Assembly (NCBI GenBank): GCA_001247695.2
Contig: LGRX02027938.1
Coordinates: 1-64,000, forward strand
Length of the DNA stretch: 64,000 nt
Source: Cymbomonas tetramitiformis
Taxonomy: Eukaryota; Chlorophyta; Pyramimonadophyceae; Pyramimonadales; Pyramimonadaceae
Direction: 5' to 3'
The notes beneath the pieces are model-generated. The model made no database searches, was not told the origin of the DNA, and saw nothing but the letters and a program-made list of their open reading frames with translations. Of this stretch, positions 1 through 9,391 are shown one piece after another. The number at the start of each line of letters is the position of its first letter. Within the stretch, counting starts at the first letter, position 1. A program made the translations under genes and the position numbers.

Positions 1-779
1 ATTGTATATCACGTACTCCAAATCCTTCGTACCTTCTGGTGCGCGGGCCATGCTCGGTTAAGAGAAGTGCGGGGGGGAAATGAAGAACTACACAAAAACC
101 AATCTTCTTATAGGGCCTAATTATAAAAACATGCACTTCGAACTATCAATGACATATATGCTAATTTCGAACGCATGCATCACTTTGAACTATTTTACAT
201 AATATATTTATAACGTATATATTGCGGGAATCTGTGTGTCACCCGTTAGGGATCACCAGATTACCCAGTGGACTGTACCAGTACTCCGTATAGCACTCGG
301 TGTCAGTTCCCTAGGTCAAACATATATATCGTATTCGGTTTATCATATTTGAGCTTCTGAGTTATCACTGACCGACTGTCTTATCGATATACCTTTATCA
401 CAGTATATCTCGCAGGTTATGGGGATCACCCCCGCTTTTGCCACTGCTTTTGCCATGTCTGGCTAAACACTTTCCGCTTGATGGGGCGTTGGGGCCCTCC
501 TAGTGGCGTGATGTGCTATTTCGTACGGACGGTTTGAGCGTGCGGAACTGGTTTTCGATTGGGATTTCTTACGTCTATGGGTACCGTCTGCGCTGATTTT
601 GACTCCGACTAGGCTTGATCATTCTTGTCGTCATCTTCTTGGCCACCGCATTTGTTGACTTGCTTGCTGTCGCTTGCCCCTTTCGTCATTCTCTTTTCTC
701 ATCGTTCTCATTATCCGTTCGCTGCTTCATCACGCTACGCTCCTCTACCCGACGCACCACCTACAGGAGTTCTACATCA
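1..779. other. non-coding leader region upstream of a gag relic
   Basis: No convincing gene. The first 230 bases are AT-rich. From about 230 to 620 the sequence looks like a retrotransposon LTR or leader, but no second copy is present in the window, so the LTR cannot be delimited. A short tract near 330-350 (CATATATATCGT) resembles one just after the gag at about 2580 (CATATATCGTCATG), which might be the trace of a repeat pair. Confidence 0.3.
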
Positions 780-2539
780 TGACTTCTGCAACTTCAGTTT
801 TTACGCCTCTTGTGGGCGCTCAAGCCCAATTGCGACTAGATTCTATTTTCTCTAGGAATGTGGGAGCTCGGTATCGCGCTACCACGCCCTCTCCAGCTGT
901 TGTGCTTTCAGCAGCGGATAGGACTCGCGCTACTGGCGTTCTGCAGTCCACCTGGGATGCAGACGTCGTTAAGCGTGTTGCCAAGGATACCCTTGGCAAC
1001 AAGTCTTCGTCCTTCTCTGGTAGCGAGCCCCACAAACGTGTGCTGTGGGATTCACTCGTTTTCGCCTTGGAGGCTGCCTTTGCCTCCAAGGAGGCCACTA
1101 CCTCTGACATCTTCGACCTGGTTGACTTGGAGAAAAGTCTAAACCCTGTTTACAATGACATTCTGCTTCGCTCTCTCGTCTCCCTCACTACCCCTCACTC
1201 ACCGGCTCGTAGGTGGGTCAAGGCTTCGGCACGTGCGGCTCCCAAGGATGGGAAGCGTGCGTTGCTAGAGGTGACGAAGCGCCTGCTGCCACCAAACCAC
1301 AAGCAGCTGCGGCATCATGAGGAACTGTTAAGCATTTTTTTCTCCTCCACGGATGACCCAGAACCACTCGTTGCACGTTTTGACGAGTGTTTGCAGGCGA
1401 TTTCGGTCTCGGGTGCTGGTAAGCTGGACGACGTCTACGCCAAAAGGCAGCTGCTTTCGGCCCTCGACCCCGAGTTCTACAAGGAGGTCATCACGCCGCT
1501 GCGGCTCGACTCCGAACTCAACAAGGTCTGCATCGAGGAGATTTACGCCCACGTCTGTGAGGTCTGGTGGTGCGCTAATCCCGATGGCCCTACCGCACGC
1601 ACCAAGTCGCCGCCCATCCCCATCTCAGCGGCTGCCTACATCCCTTCTTCGAATTCAGATTTTTCTGCTTTTGTTGAGGAGTTCAACAGAGTTTTACATG
1701 AAGCCAATGACCTCCTTCGCTGGTTTAAGGACACCGAGCGGGATTCCGCTCCGCCTCCTGGGCCAATCGAGCCGACACCGCCACCGCCACGCCGCAAGGC
1801 TGGTGGTGTTCAATTCCCCCCTTCGAAATGACGGGATCAGCAGAACCGCCATGGCGGTAAATTTCACGGCCGCAACAAATTCGCACACGGAACCCGCTTT
1901 GCCCTTACGACGTTTTCCAAAGGCGGCAACTGGTCCCAGAGCAAGTACAACAAGCAGGCCGCCCGCAATATATCTTTCCACTCCCTTTCTTCGGCCTTTA
2001 TTCAGGAATGCCCTCTCTGCCCTGGCCATTATCACGACACGGCCAGGTGCCCCGCGGTGAATGGTGCGTGCGGTAGCGATGCCGCTGCCGCCGCACAGGA
2101 GCTCGATGAAATCGTATCCGCTTTCCAAACCGCCTTCGACGCCGAGGATGATGCTGCTTTCGCCGAGCTGTGCTCCATGCACAGTTCACCGCTGGTTAGG
2201 TCGGACGAGCATCCTTTCACGTACCCCGCATCCCTGGACCTGGGGCTCGCAAGTTTAGCTGCCCCTGCCCCTTCGGATCCCGAGATGGCCACCCGCCTGT
2301 CCGAGGCCCGCTCTGTACTTACTGGGCTTCGGGATGCCACTGCAGCCGCACGGGCTGCGGCGGCTGTACCTCTTGACAGTGATTCTTTTGGCACCATCTC
2401 CGTGCCGCGGGTGGTGGCACCGCCGCCACCTGCCGATCCCCCCGCTATGGTACCGCATGCCGCAGCCATGGACTCTGATATTGCACTGCCTCAGGGCTCG
2501 GCGCTGGCACCACTTGCCGCCGCTGATGTTACGGTCTGA
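780..2539 (+). pseudogene. Copia-type gag (UBN2-like) with CCHC knuckle, one in-frame stop
   Basis: Reading from the ATG at 780 gives about 350 residues of UBN2-like capsid protein, recognised from its general layout (conserved Trp-Asp near the start, then a helical region with a Leu-rich core). A TGA at 1829-1831 interrupts the frame. The same frame continues with a basic, Gln/Arg/His-rich stretch and a perfect CX2CX4HX4C zinc knuckle (CPLCPGHYHDTARC, about 2011-2052), then an acidic and Ala/Pro-rich tail ending at 2539. No protease, integrase or RT follows, so this is a gag remnant or a non-autonomous element. The TGA can be explained by CGA to TGA in a basic stretch; translational readthrough is the alternative. 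Packaging of element RNA is the expected family role. Confidence 0.65.
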
Positions 2540-2604
2540 AAATCGGTGCGGGAATTTTCGTTGTACGAGCCGGGTCAAATCATATATCGTCATGGGGCGA
2601 AAAT

Positions 2605-2677
2605 GCTCCACGACGGGATTCGAACCCGCGACGTTCGCTTCTCTAGTGCGACGCTCTGTCCACTGAGCTACGCGAAG
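2605..2677 (-). tRNA. tRNA gene, anticodon reads AGA (identity uncertain)
   Basis: The minus strand folds as a 73-nt cloverleaf: acceptor CTTCGCG with CGTGGAG (7 pairs including G-U), D arm GCTC/GAGC around AGTGGACA, anticodon stem TCGCA/AGCGA (one A-A mismatch at the loop) with loop CTAGAGA, a 5-nt variable region, and T arm GCGGG/CCCGT around TTCGAAT. The A and B box promoter motifs are intact. Positions 34-36 read AGA (Ser), but a tRNA-Ser should have a long variable arm and this does not, so the identity is doubtful; it may be a decayed or tRNA-derived copy. No CCA is encoded. Confidence 0.55.
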
Positions 2678-2879
2678 CTATTGATGATATCTTCGCGTAT
2701 TTTAGTGGTACTCGTTCAACTCAGATGATTACAGATCGAGGATTTATCGTTCCATCGACGATGACGTACCAACATCGCGACTGCTGGTGTCTTCTAATCT
2801 CCGATCCGTAACAGCTGACCCCGCCAACTTCAGCAACCTGTTCGCAGGTGCTTTTGCCGACCAAGGGCCAGTATCGCCT

Positions 2880-3535
2880 AAGATTTAAGGGATCGATATT
2901 TCCCGATTTCTCAAAAATTCGAATCGATTGATACTGATAGTTTACAAAGCCCAGGTCGATTGATAGTGATAATAGAATACTATGGAATCGACTGATCCCG
3001 ATTTTCACGAAAGTTGCTATCGATTGATAGTGATAGTGAAATTTTCATTATCGACTGATACTGATAGTGCAGTTACTTAACTAATAATCAACGATAGTTC
3101 GATCATATCGATAGTGCCGATAGTGGCTTATGCAGTGAGTGCTACGAAGGATATGAAGGTATATGGCGGCTTTCCGGGCTCGGTGCTTGACGACTGTTTT
3201 ATGGTCTCAAGACTCGAGAAGTCTCCAACTGGAGACCCATGCACTCACGGCGGCCTAGGCAATATTATCTGTAAAATGGCCTTGCTGTCGAACGATAGTG
3301 GTGACAGGTGAATTCGAAGTCGATACCTCGAAATCCGCCGACCAATCGACTGATAGCAATAGTCGTGTACGTTCAAATCGACTGATACGTGATAGTTCCT
3401 AGATTCGAGTCGACTGATAGTGATACGTGGCAGGCGACGAATCGACTGATTGTGATATTTCGCGATAGCTAAATTCACGGGATCGATTGATAGTGATAGT
3501 AGCGATACTATCGATATGTCGCGAAGTCGGCACTA
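2880..3535. repeat. degenerate interspersed ATCGA(C/T)TGATAGTGATAG repeats
   Basis: A unit resembling ATCGATTGATAGTGATAG recurs at least ten times with irregular spacing (near 2925, 2955, 2990, 3018, 3050, 3345, 3380, 3410, 3440 and 3480). The units are not in register, so this is a decayed satellite or a cluster of spreading short repeats. No gene is visible in the stretch. Confidence 0.6.
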
Positions 3536-3539
3536 TCGA

Positions 3540-4120
3540 TACCGGCCCTTGTTGCCGACCGCTTTGCCCTCCGGGTTGAGCAAGACCCAACCCTTCACTT
3601 CAATTCCCTCTCCCTGCCTGGGCCGCCAGCTGTTTAGGGACCGCCACTTTCACTGCTTGGTTCCGACCCTGACGCTGAGGAGGATTTTTCGGTGTCCGAC
3701 CCGGTCCCTGTACTACCTATTGGCCGTATCCGCCACGCCGCTGCACCCCGCGGTGCCCGCTTGGCTGCTGGGCTGCTGCCCATCCTGGCATTTCTGGGCT
3801 GTGCCACCGCCGCTCACGGGTCGGTGGTGCAGGGCACAGCTGCTGCTGTGCTCCCTGCGGTTCATTCTCCCTGGGTGACCGCCAACATTTGCTGCATCAC
3901 TCCCGAGCCATCTCCACCAGCTTTGCCACCTGATCCTCCGCCTTACTTTGCCATCCCCACTATTCCCAACCCCGCTGACTTTTCCCCTGGCTACGGTCCT
4001 GGACATCTTTTCTGGACTTCTGGTTTATGGCCTGGACTCTGGACTCTGGCTCCGGTTACTGGTCTATGGTTTTCTGTTTCAGGCTCTGGTTTTTGGTTCT
4101 GGACAAATCTATCGAACTTG
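3540..4120 (+). other. GC-rich open stretch, no assignable gene
   Basis: A plus-strand frame is open to 4219 and encodes a Pro/Ala/Trp-rich low-complexity peptide, but overlapping frames are also open and no domain is recognisable. The Trp/Gly/Leu-rich end (about 3990-4110) comes from a degenerate CTGGACTCTGG-like microsatellite. I do not support a protein here. Confidence 0.2.
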
Positions 4121-4122
4121 CA

Positions 4123-4590
4123 TCAGGCAATCGAACTCGACAACCTCCAACAGAGAGGCGTTATAGGCTCCCCATGCGCGCCATTTGGCGTGCATGCACT
4201 CCGCCAAGCAAACATATGAATTTCGGCCGTCATGTCATTGGAGAGATTAAGATATTCTTTTAGAATGTGATGTGCGTGTCGAATCTGAAAACCAAAGAAC
4301 GCGTTCAAGCGGGGGAGCTCGGTTTTAGCACATTTCACGGAATACCAGGTAAAGATAGCGGTTTCACATGCGGCCTTCGAGAGCTCATCTTTGGAGTGAA
4401 TCCATTTCATAAGGAGTTTGCGATGCGATTGACGAAGGTCCACGGGAATGAGAGCTTCGATCCTTTGAAGATTTTGTTCCCAGTGGAATCCGCACTCCAG
4501 ATTGTTGCGATCATCATGATCCGGCCAAACTTCTTTAAGAGCCGCCGAGTTAGAACCTGTGAGAGAAGGTTTAGGAACACCAGGGAACCC
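4123..4590 (-). CDS. coding-like exon, unrecognised
   Basis: On the minus strand a frame of about 140 codons follows a good splice-acceptor context (TTCTCTCACAG near 4565). Its composition is ordinary protein, with mixed hydrophobic and charged residues, several Trp/His/Cys and no low complexity, unlike the flanking frames. Recognisable stretches include HWEQNLQRIEALIPVDLRQ and NAFFGFQIRHAHHILKEYL. I do not recognise the family. It could be an exon of a host gene continuing on either side or part of a transposon ORF. No donor site was fixed with confidence; the frame ends at 4123. Confidence 0.35.
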   Translation of the reverse strand, partial: GFPGVPKPSLTGSNSAALKEVWPDHDDRNNLECGFHWEQNLQRIEALIPVDLRQSHRKLLMKWIHSKDELSKAACETAIFTWYSVKCAKTELPRLNAFFGFQIRHAHHILKEYLNLSNDMTAEIHMFAWRSACTPNGAHGEPITPLCWRLSSSIA

Positions 4591-4599
4591 GTGTGCAAC

Positions 4600-5970
4600 A
4601 TGCGAGGAACAGCATGTTCCCAGCTTTCAGGAACGTATGGGGTGGGTGTCATGGCCATGCCATCCCGCGCACAAGGGTCGCGCAGGCAGCGAAGGCGACA
4701 ACGACTGGACCCGTATTGGAGTGTCGCTGGGCACGCCCCGCGCCCTAGAGTGGGGCACCATCGCCGGCTGGACCAATTCTACCCCACCCTCCCCGGACCA
4801 CCGCAGTCCATGCCCTATGCAGGTCCCATAGGGGCAGTTCCGGCGGCAAGTGCCCTCACCGACCACCATCTTGCCCGGGGCCCGTCAGTTATGGCACAGT
4901 TGATGGCAAATTCTGCACCGTCTGCGGGTTCCGTGCTGGCCATGCATGTAGCAACAGGTCGCGGCATACTTCAACGAGTACCACCTGCAGTTGGCGTAGG
5001 AATTTCCGGCCGCGTTCAGCGCTATAGCCACCGCGCCGGGGCCGGAGGCGCCCCCACAAGGAGCCGCGACGCTGGCCTCCTCGCCCGAACTATCCCCCGA
5101 CGACGAGGAGCCCACACCTTCACCCCCGTCGTCTGAGCAAGGAGATCCAGCCCCGTCTCTTATGGTGCTGATCTGGACCCTGGCAGGAGAATCGTTCTAG
5201 TTGGCCTCTCGTGCGTCTGCGCGGGGGGCGACGGTTCAAATCTCAACGGAGCGAGCAGCACCGCTATCGGATGCCCACCTCTACCTCACGTCCCGCGGGA
5301 TCAGAGATCGATGTGCTGTGGAACACGTTCCACCACATCGGCGGCCTCGATATCCAGGACCTGTCCGCTCATAATGGATCTGTCCCCTCACCCAAACTCT
5401 TGGATGGGGTGGACGGAATCTCCGCTTACGCGCTCCGATTGGAGTGGGAGCAAGTGAGCGCTGCGAGGCAGATGGCGAAAACACGCCAGACGCTGCGGCG
5501 GCTGCCGGTGTACGCGTGGGTCAGCATTACAGACACCGCGCGAGAGTCGGAGTTGTCCGACTTCGACCCGCTCGGGTTACAAGCATGGTCAGCGTTATTG
5601 ATGACCGAAGACTTCTTGCTCCGTCAGCTTCCTGCGACCGCGGCGCCTACCTCTGCTCCAGAGACCTCACTCGCGACTGTTCCCGCCATCGTAAGCAAAA
5701 TCGTCACGTTTGAGCCGAGCAATGGCACGCCATCCCGAGTCGCAGGCATGCTGCTTCTGCTGGATCGCAGCTCGGCGCAACGCCCAGGCTCAAAAGCTGA
5801 TTGGGAAAGTCTCGCTCGACACGGTGTATCGTGAATCCAAGACCTACGCCGACATTCTCAAGTTGCTGAATGACATCCCGCGGTATCCCATCACGGAGGA
5901 GCTGGTGTCCACGGATGCGGACATCTCGGCGCTCCCACCGTTCACGGAGGCGCTCAACAACCTGGTATAA
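4600..5970 (+). pseudogene. degenerate open frames, possibly a retroelement gag relic
   Basis: Several plus-strand frames are open in turn. Around 4837-4960 one frame contains a Cys/His cluster (CTVCGFRAGHAC) that vaguely resembles the zinc-knuckle neighbourhood of a gag protein. At 5211-5710 a frame of about 165 residues looks protein-like; shifting frame near 5710 extends it to a stop at 5970. Without a frame shift neither part is complete. A decayed gag or capsid gene is the likeliest reading, but no domain can be named. Confidence 0.25.
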
Positions 5971-5999
5971 CGCGCGGTGTGGTGGCCTACGCGCTCAAT

Positions 6000-6220
6000 C
6001 GAACTTTAGCTAGGTGTGTACAGTACCCCTCTGATAGCATAGTTAGTCTAGCCCTTGCGCTGTTGCTGGCCACAAAAGCCAATAATTGATTATATTTTTT
6101 GTCCTGACCTCCTACCTTCCTTGCCTCCTCATCTACATTTTAAGTACACGTATTTACGTACCGAATTATATAATAGGCTGTTACATGCGAGTTCCTGATG
6201 AATGCGAGTTGTCGCTACAA
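6000..6220. other. AT-rich spacer, nothing recognised
   Basis: AT-rich sequence between the open frames on the left and an (AC)n-linked repeat on the right. No gene, RNA or repeat was seen. Confidence 0.5.
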
Positions 6221-6399
6221 CACACACACACTGAACGGCATGAGATCGGCCAACAAAAGCCAGCCCATCATCATCCCAGTGGATGTGAAAAGCAAATCAA
6301 GAGCAGGGCGGGGCCGTGACAAGATACCACAAATGCATACATATTCCCAACCCAAATGCAAAGCAGCATGGAAAGATGATACGATGTGGTGACCGAACA

Positions 6400-6426
<27 letters not shown>
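6221..6426 (+). repeat. SINE-like interspersed repeat, copy 1, with (AC)n at both ends
   Basis: The block after the short AC run at 6221-6230 contains AAAAGCCAGCCCATCATCAT and CGTGACAAGATACCAC, followed by TGCAAAGCAGCATGGA and a 26-base (CA)n tract at 6400-6426. Near-identical sequence occurs at 33893-34065 and diverged copies at 32313-32460 and 42537-42670. It has no ORF. No Pol III A or B box is clear, so SINE-like describes size and dispersion only; it could equally be the end of a longer element. Confidence 0.65.
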
Positions 6427-6431
<5 letters not shown>

Positions 6432-7000
6432 GTACACGAAGTATAGAGGTAGTGTAGTGTGGTGGTTTTGGACTGCACGGTGTCTCTAAGACGGCGTGAA
6501 TGCCGTTTGTCCGGGTTGTGATTTCCTTATTAGTTCCTCCCAATAGTATGTGTTCCTGATGCCTCCTGGGTGGATGATACCGTCTTGACGTTTCCCAGGG
6601 CCCGTCACCAATCGATGGGTGCTCCTGTAATGTGGCGCCGAAGCAAGGCACTATAGGAAGTCACGAAATATATATTCACACACCCAATGTATATGTTAAC
6701 ACACTGATGTCGATTCCAAAGAGAACTGCCTGAGGGTGTCGATGTCCCACTCCCGGTATTCACGACGTTCCCTTTGGGCTGCCACACGGGCTCGAAGGGC
6801 CTAGGATTTCGCTCCCCGAAGCAACGCTTCCTTACCAATTTCTTTATACTTTTTCTGCATTCATTTCCTTTTCCCTCATTTCTGACATCTACTTTTCCAT
6901 TTTCTTTCATCATTTCTAACATTAAGGGAATGTCCCTGAAAGTGCAGTGACAACACCCACCTTGGTGGGCATGAATGCAAACGAGGCCAAGTGCTGGTTC
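6427..7000. other. intergenic, nothing recognised
   Basis: Apart from the preceding microsatellite, no gene, RNA or repeat with a second copy in the window was seen. Confidence 0.4.
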
Positions 7001-7001
7001 T

Positions 7002-8089
7002 CTAAATGAGTTTTTGCAAGTTGAACAGCCGTTCTATCAATAGCCCTTGGCATGCAAGATCGGACTGGACTTTCTCGGACACTTCACCAACCCATTTATG
7101 GAGACTACGGGAATGTTGTTGCCAATTGCGTCTATGATGCTCTTTGGCGCGTCTTCTCTTCGAGGCTGCAGGGGGCAATACGTGCGGCACGTGCCTCATT
7201 TTCAGTTTCTCATAATGGCCCAGGAGCTCCCAGTCGATGTTTACTATTACCTTACCTGCAAGCTGGGCCTTCAGCATTTTTTGGTGATGGTTTTTGAGCA
7301 CTTGCCCCAAGCTGATGCCAAACGCGTGATGTTGCCACCAGTCTGGCCCTGAAGCACTCTGGACTTTCCTAGACGCGAAGCGGAATCCATCAGGCTTCGA
7401 GATTTTGCAACTCACCGCTCCCTGGTCATAGCTGACCAGTACGGCAGGGGGAGCCCCAGCAGCATTCTGAGACATCCCCCGCTTCCGAGAAGAGCCACTC
7501 CAATTCTCTACCACACCCGATCTCTCGTTCACAGCGTAGCTCGTGCTTTCCGCAGCAACTGGCACCAAATCGCCTGCCTTCTCACCCCCAGGGAAGCTAC
7601 CACCGTCGATGCTACCGGGTTCTCCGCGATTGCCATGCACACCCACGGTATCCTTGACAGGGGCCGCCACTCCGCTGTTGCCGACGTCACCGCATTTGCT
7701 ACCGTCCAACGGCAGCTCGGGCCCCTCCTCGTACTCCACCACAATAATGCCCGACTCATCCTGACCGACCCCATTTGCCAAGCGGCTCGCTGCTAACCAC
7801 CGCTCGTTTTCCAGGATGCTCTCCGAATGAGCACCGTTGCTGACAGGTGTGTCAGTGTCGAGATCCCAGGCAAGACGCGGATTTTGAAGTGGCCCGGGCA
7901 TTGAGGCCTCCACCTCCACGTCACTCTGTTTGGGGGGTGTTGGAAGACATTGATTTCGTCGCCGTTGCCGTCTGATGGAATGACGGACGCCCATTGGGCC
8001 TCCAAAGGGCTCCTGCTGGAGTCTTCGGCGAAGCTCTCAGCTGTGTCTGGGCGCAGCAACGGGTCCATTTGCACAAAATCGATGAACAT
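7002..8089 (-). CDS. acidic protein frame downstream of the polycystin gene
   Basis: Two minus-strand frames, 8089 to about 7940 and about 7940 to 7002, become one reading frame of about 360 codons if a single-base difference in the run of six C near 7935-7942 is allowed. The product starts around MFIDFVQMDPLLRPD, has an acidic central part with Gly/Ser/Val, and ends in a basic segment (ASKRRRAKEHHRRNW) followed by a short amphipathic helix and a stop. It directly follows the channel exons on the same strand, so it may be the C-terminal cytoplasmic part of that protein or a separate small gene. No acceptor with a pyrimidine tract is visible at its 5' side. No family is recognised. Confidence 0.4.
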
Positions 8090-8253
8090 CTCGCCTGACC
8101 TGCCTCCTCACCCCCTCCCCTCTCGCCCCCCTTACCCCCCCTCATCGGTGAGACTTGCAACGTGAAATTCGAGGCAGTGTTGTTGCTTTATGTCGCTTTC
8201 GTTGTTGCCAGATAACAACGGCAGGTGCCAACATCGCCCCCATTGGCACCAAT

Positions 8254-9391
8254 CTACAAACACGCCAAGCTGTGAGAGCATGGGCATAGACAACTCTGAA
8301 CAAAACGACGTTTCCAACAGCGGCATGCGATCAATCGAGGAACCGAAACGAGGCCGAAGTGACGCGGATGTCGGAATGGTGTTGGGCGGTGCAGATGGCC
8401 CAATGCTCTGTTTAGTAGGTCGTCTCCTATACCCAAGCCGGCACTCTCTTGCTCAGCGGTGCACCTCCACTCTCCGCCACCCTTCCCATTCAGCTGCACC
8501 AGGCGGATCGTCGTATATGCATCATGCGGATCGTCAGAGTGAGAGGCCCAACCTTCACTGCTGGCACGATTGCCTGGAGTGGCGCCCACGGCCGTGTCCA
8601 GGCCGAGCTCACTGTACTGCCACCCACCGGCCGGCACGGACACCAGCGACATGGCCCTCCAGCAGGATGGGCGCCACGTCAGCGCGCCACTGATTGCCCC
8701 CGCCATCCAACGCGCCGCCACGGACCCTCGCTCTCTCAGTGGCCCCCAGAGGCGCTTTGCTGGCTCCCGCGGCGTCTCGCCCTTCACGACCCGGGCCATA
8801 GTGCGGGTTCGGAGACGCAACAAGCCCGCGAAGGAGTTGAGCAGGAGCCTGTCGTCAAGGCTGAGCTGCAGAAGCTGGGGGTTCTCTCGGACGCGGTCCG
8901 CTTTGGCCGCTGCGCATACCGCGTCCATAACCTCCTGCATTGTGACGCTGCGGCCGTCACACAGCTGCAGCGCTACGGCATCGCTTGGCAGCAGCCCCTC
9001 CTCCTCGGAGAGGGTGGTGCGCAGCCGAGAGACCGCTCCCGACCGGGTCCTTTTGGTTTCCGCCCTAACCTCCTGCTTCTGCCGGTAGATGCGGTTTTTG
9101 TAGGCCTCGAAGGCAGTGAGATCGTCACCAGTGCCCATCTTACGGACCAGCTGCTCCAGGAGGCGGGCGACTGCGGGGCGGCGGCCGCTGACGCGCAGGA
9201 TCCACTGCTTGAAGAGCCAGGCGCAGTCGTGGAGGATGTGCTCTCCGTCGCCGTCCTCCTCGGTCCTCTCGCGATGTGCCTTGATGCGGCTGAAGTTCAA
9301 GGTGATCATCGCGACCGTGATGTTCAGCACGATCCACACCATCAGCAACGCCACCGGCACCATCAGCCCCCACGCGCAAACCGTCTCTAGC
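8254..9391 (-). CDS. polycystin exon: S6 and cytoplasmic tail
   Basis: The exon starts after the acceptor CATACAG; its first G completes a Ser codon split with the pore exon. It begins LETVCAWGLMVPVALLM and continues with WIVLNITVAMITLNFSRIKA, matching polycystin S6, where an LLNMFLAIIND-like motif precedes a charged cytosolic helix. The tail is rich in Arg/Glu and contains an EEEGLLPSDAV segment. It ends at a TGA/TAG-type stop at 8254, although splicing before this into the 8.1-7.0 kb frame cannot be excluded. Confidence 0.75.

Noticed and set aside
8449..9390. Plus-strand 313-codon frame across the S6 exon
   Set aside because: Shadow frame of a GC-rich minus-strand exon, rich in Arg/His/Pro with no domain.
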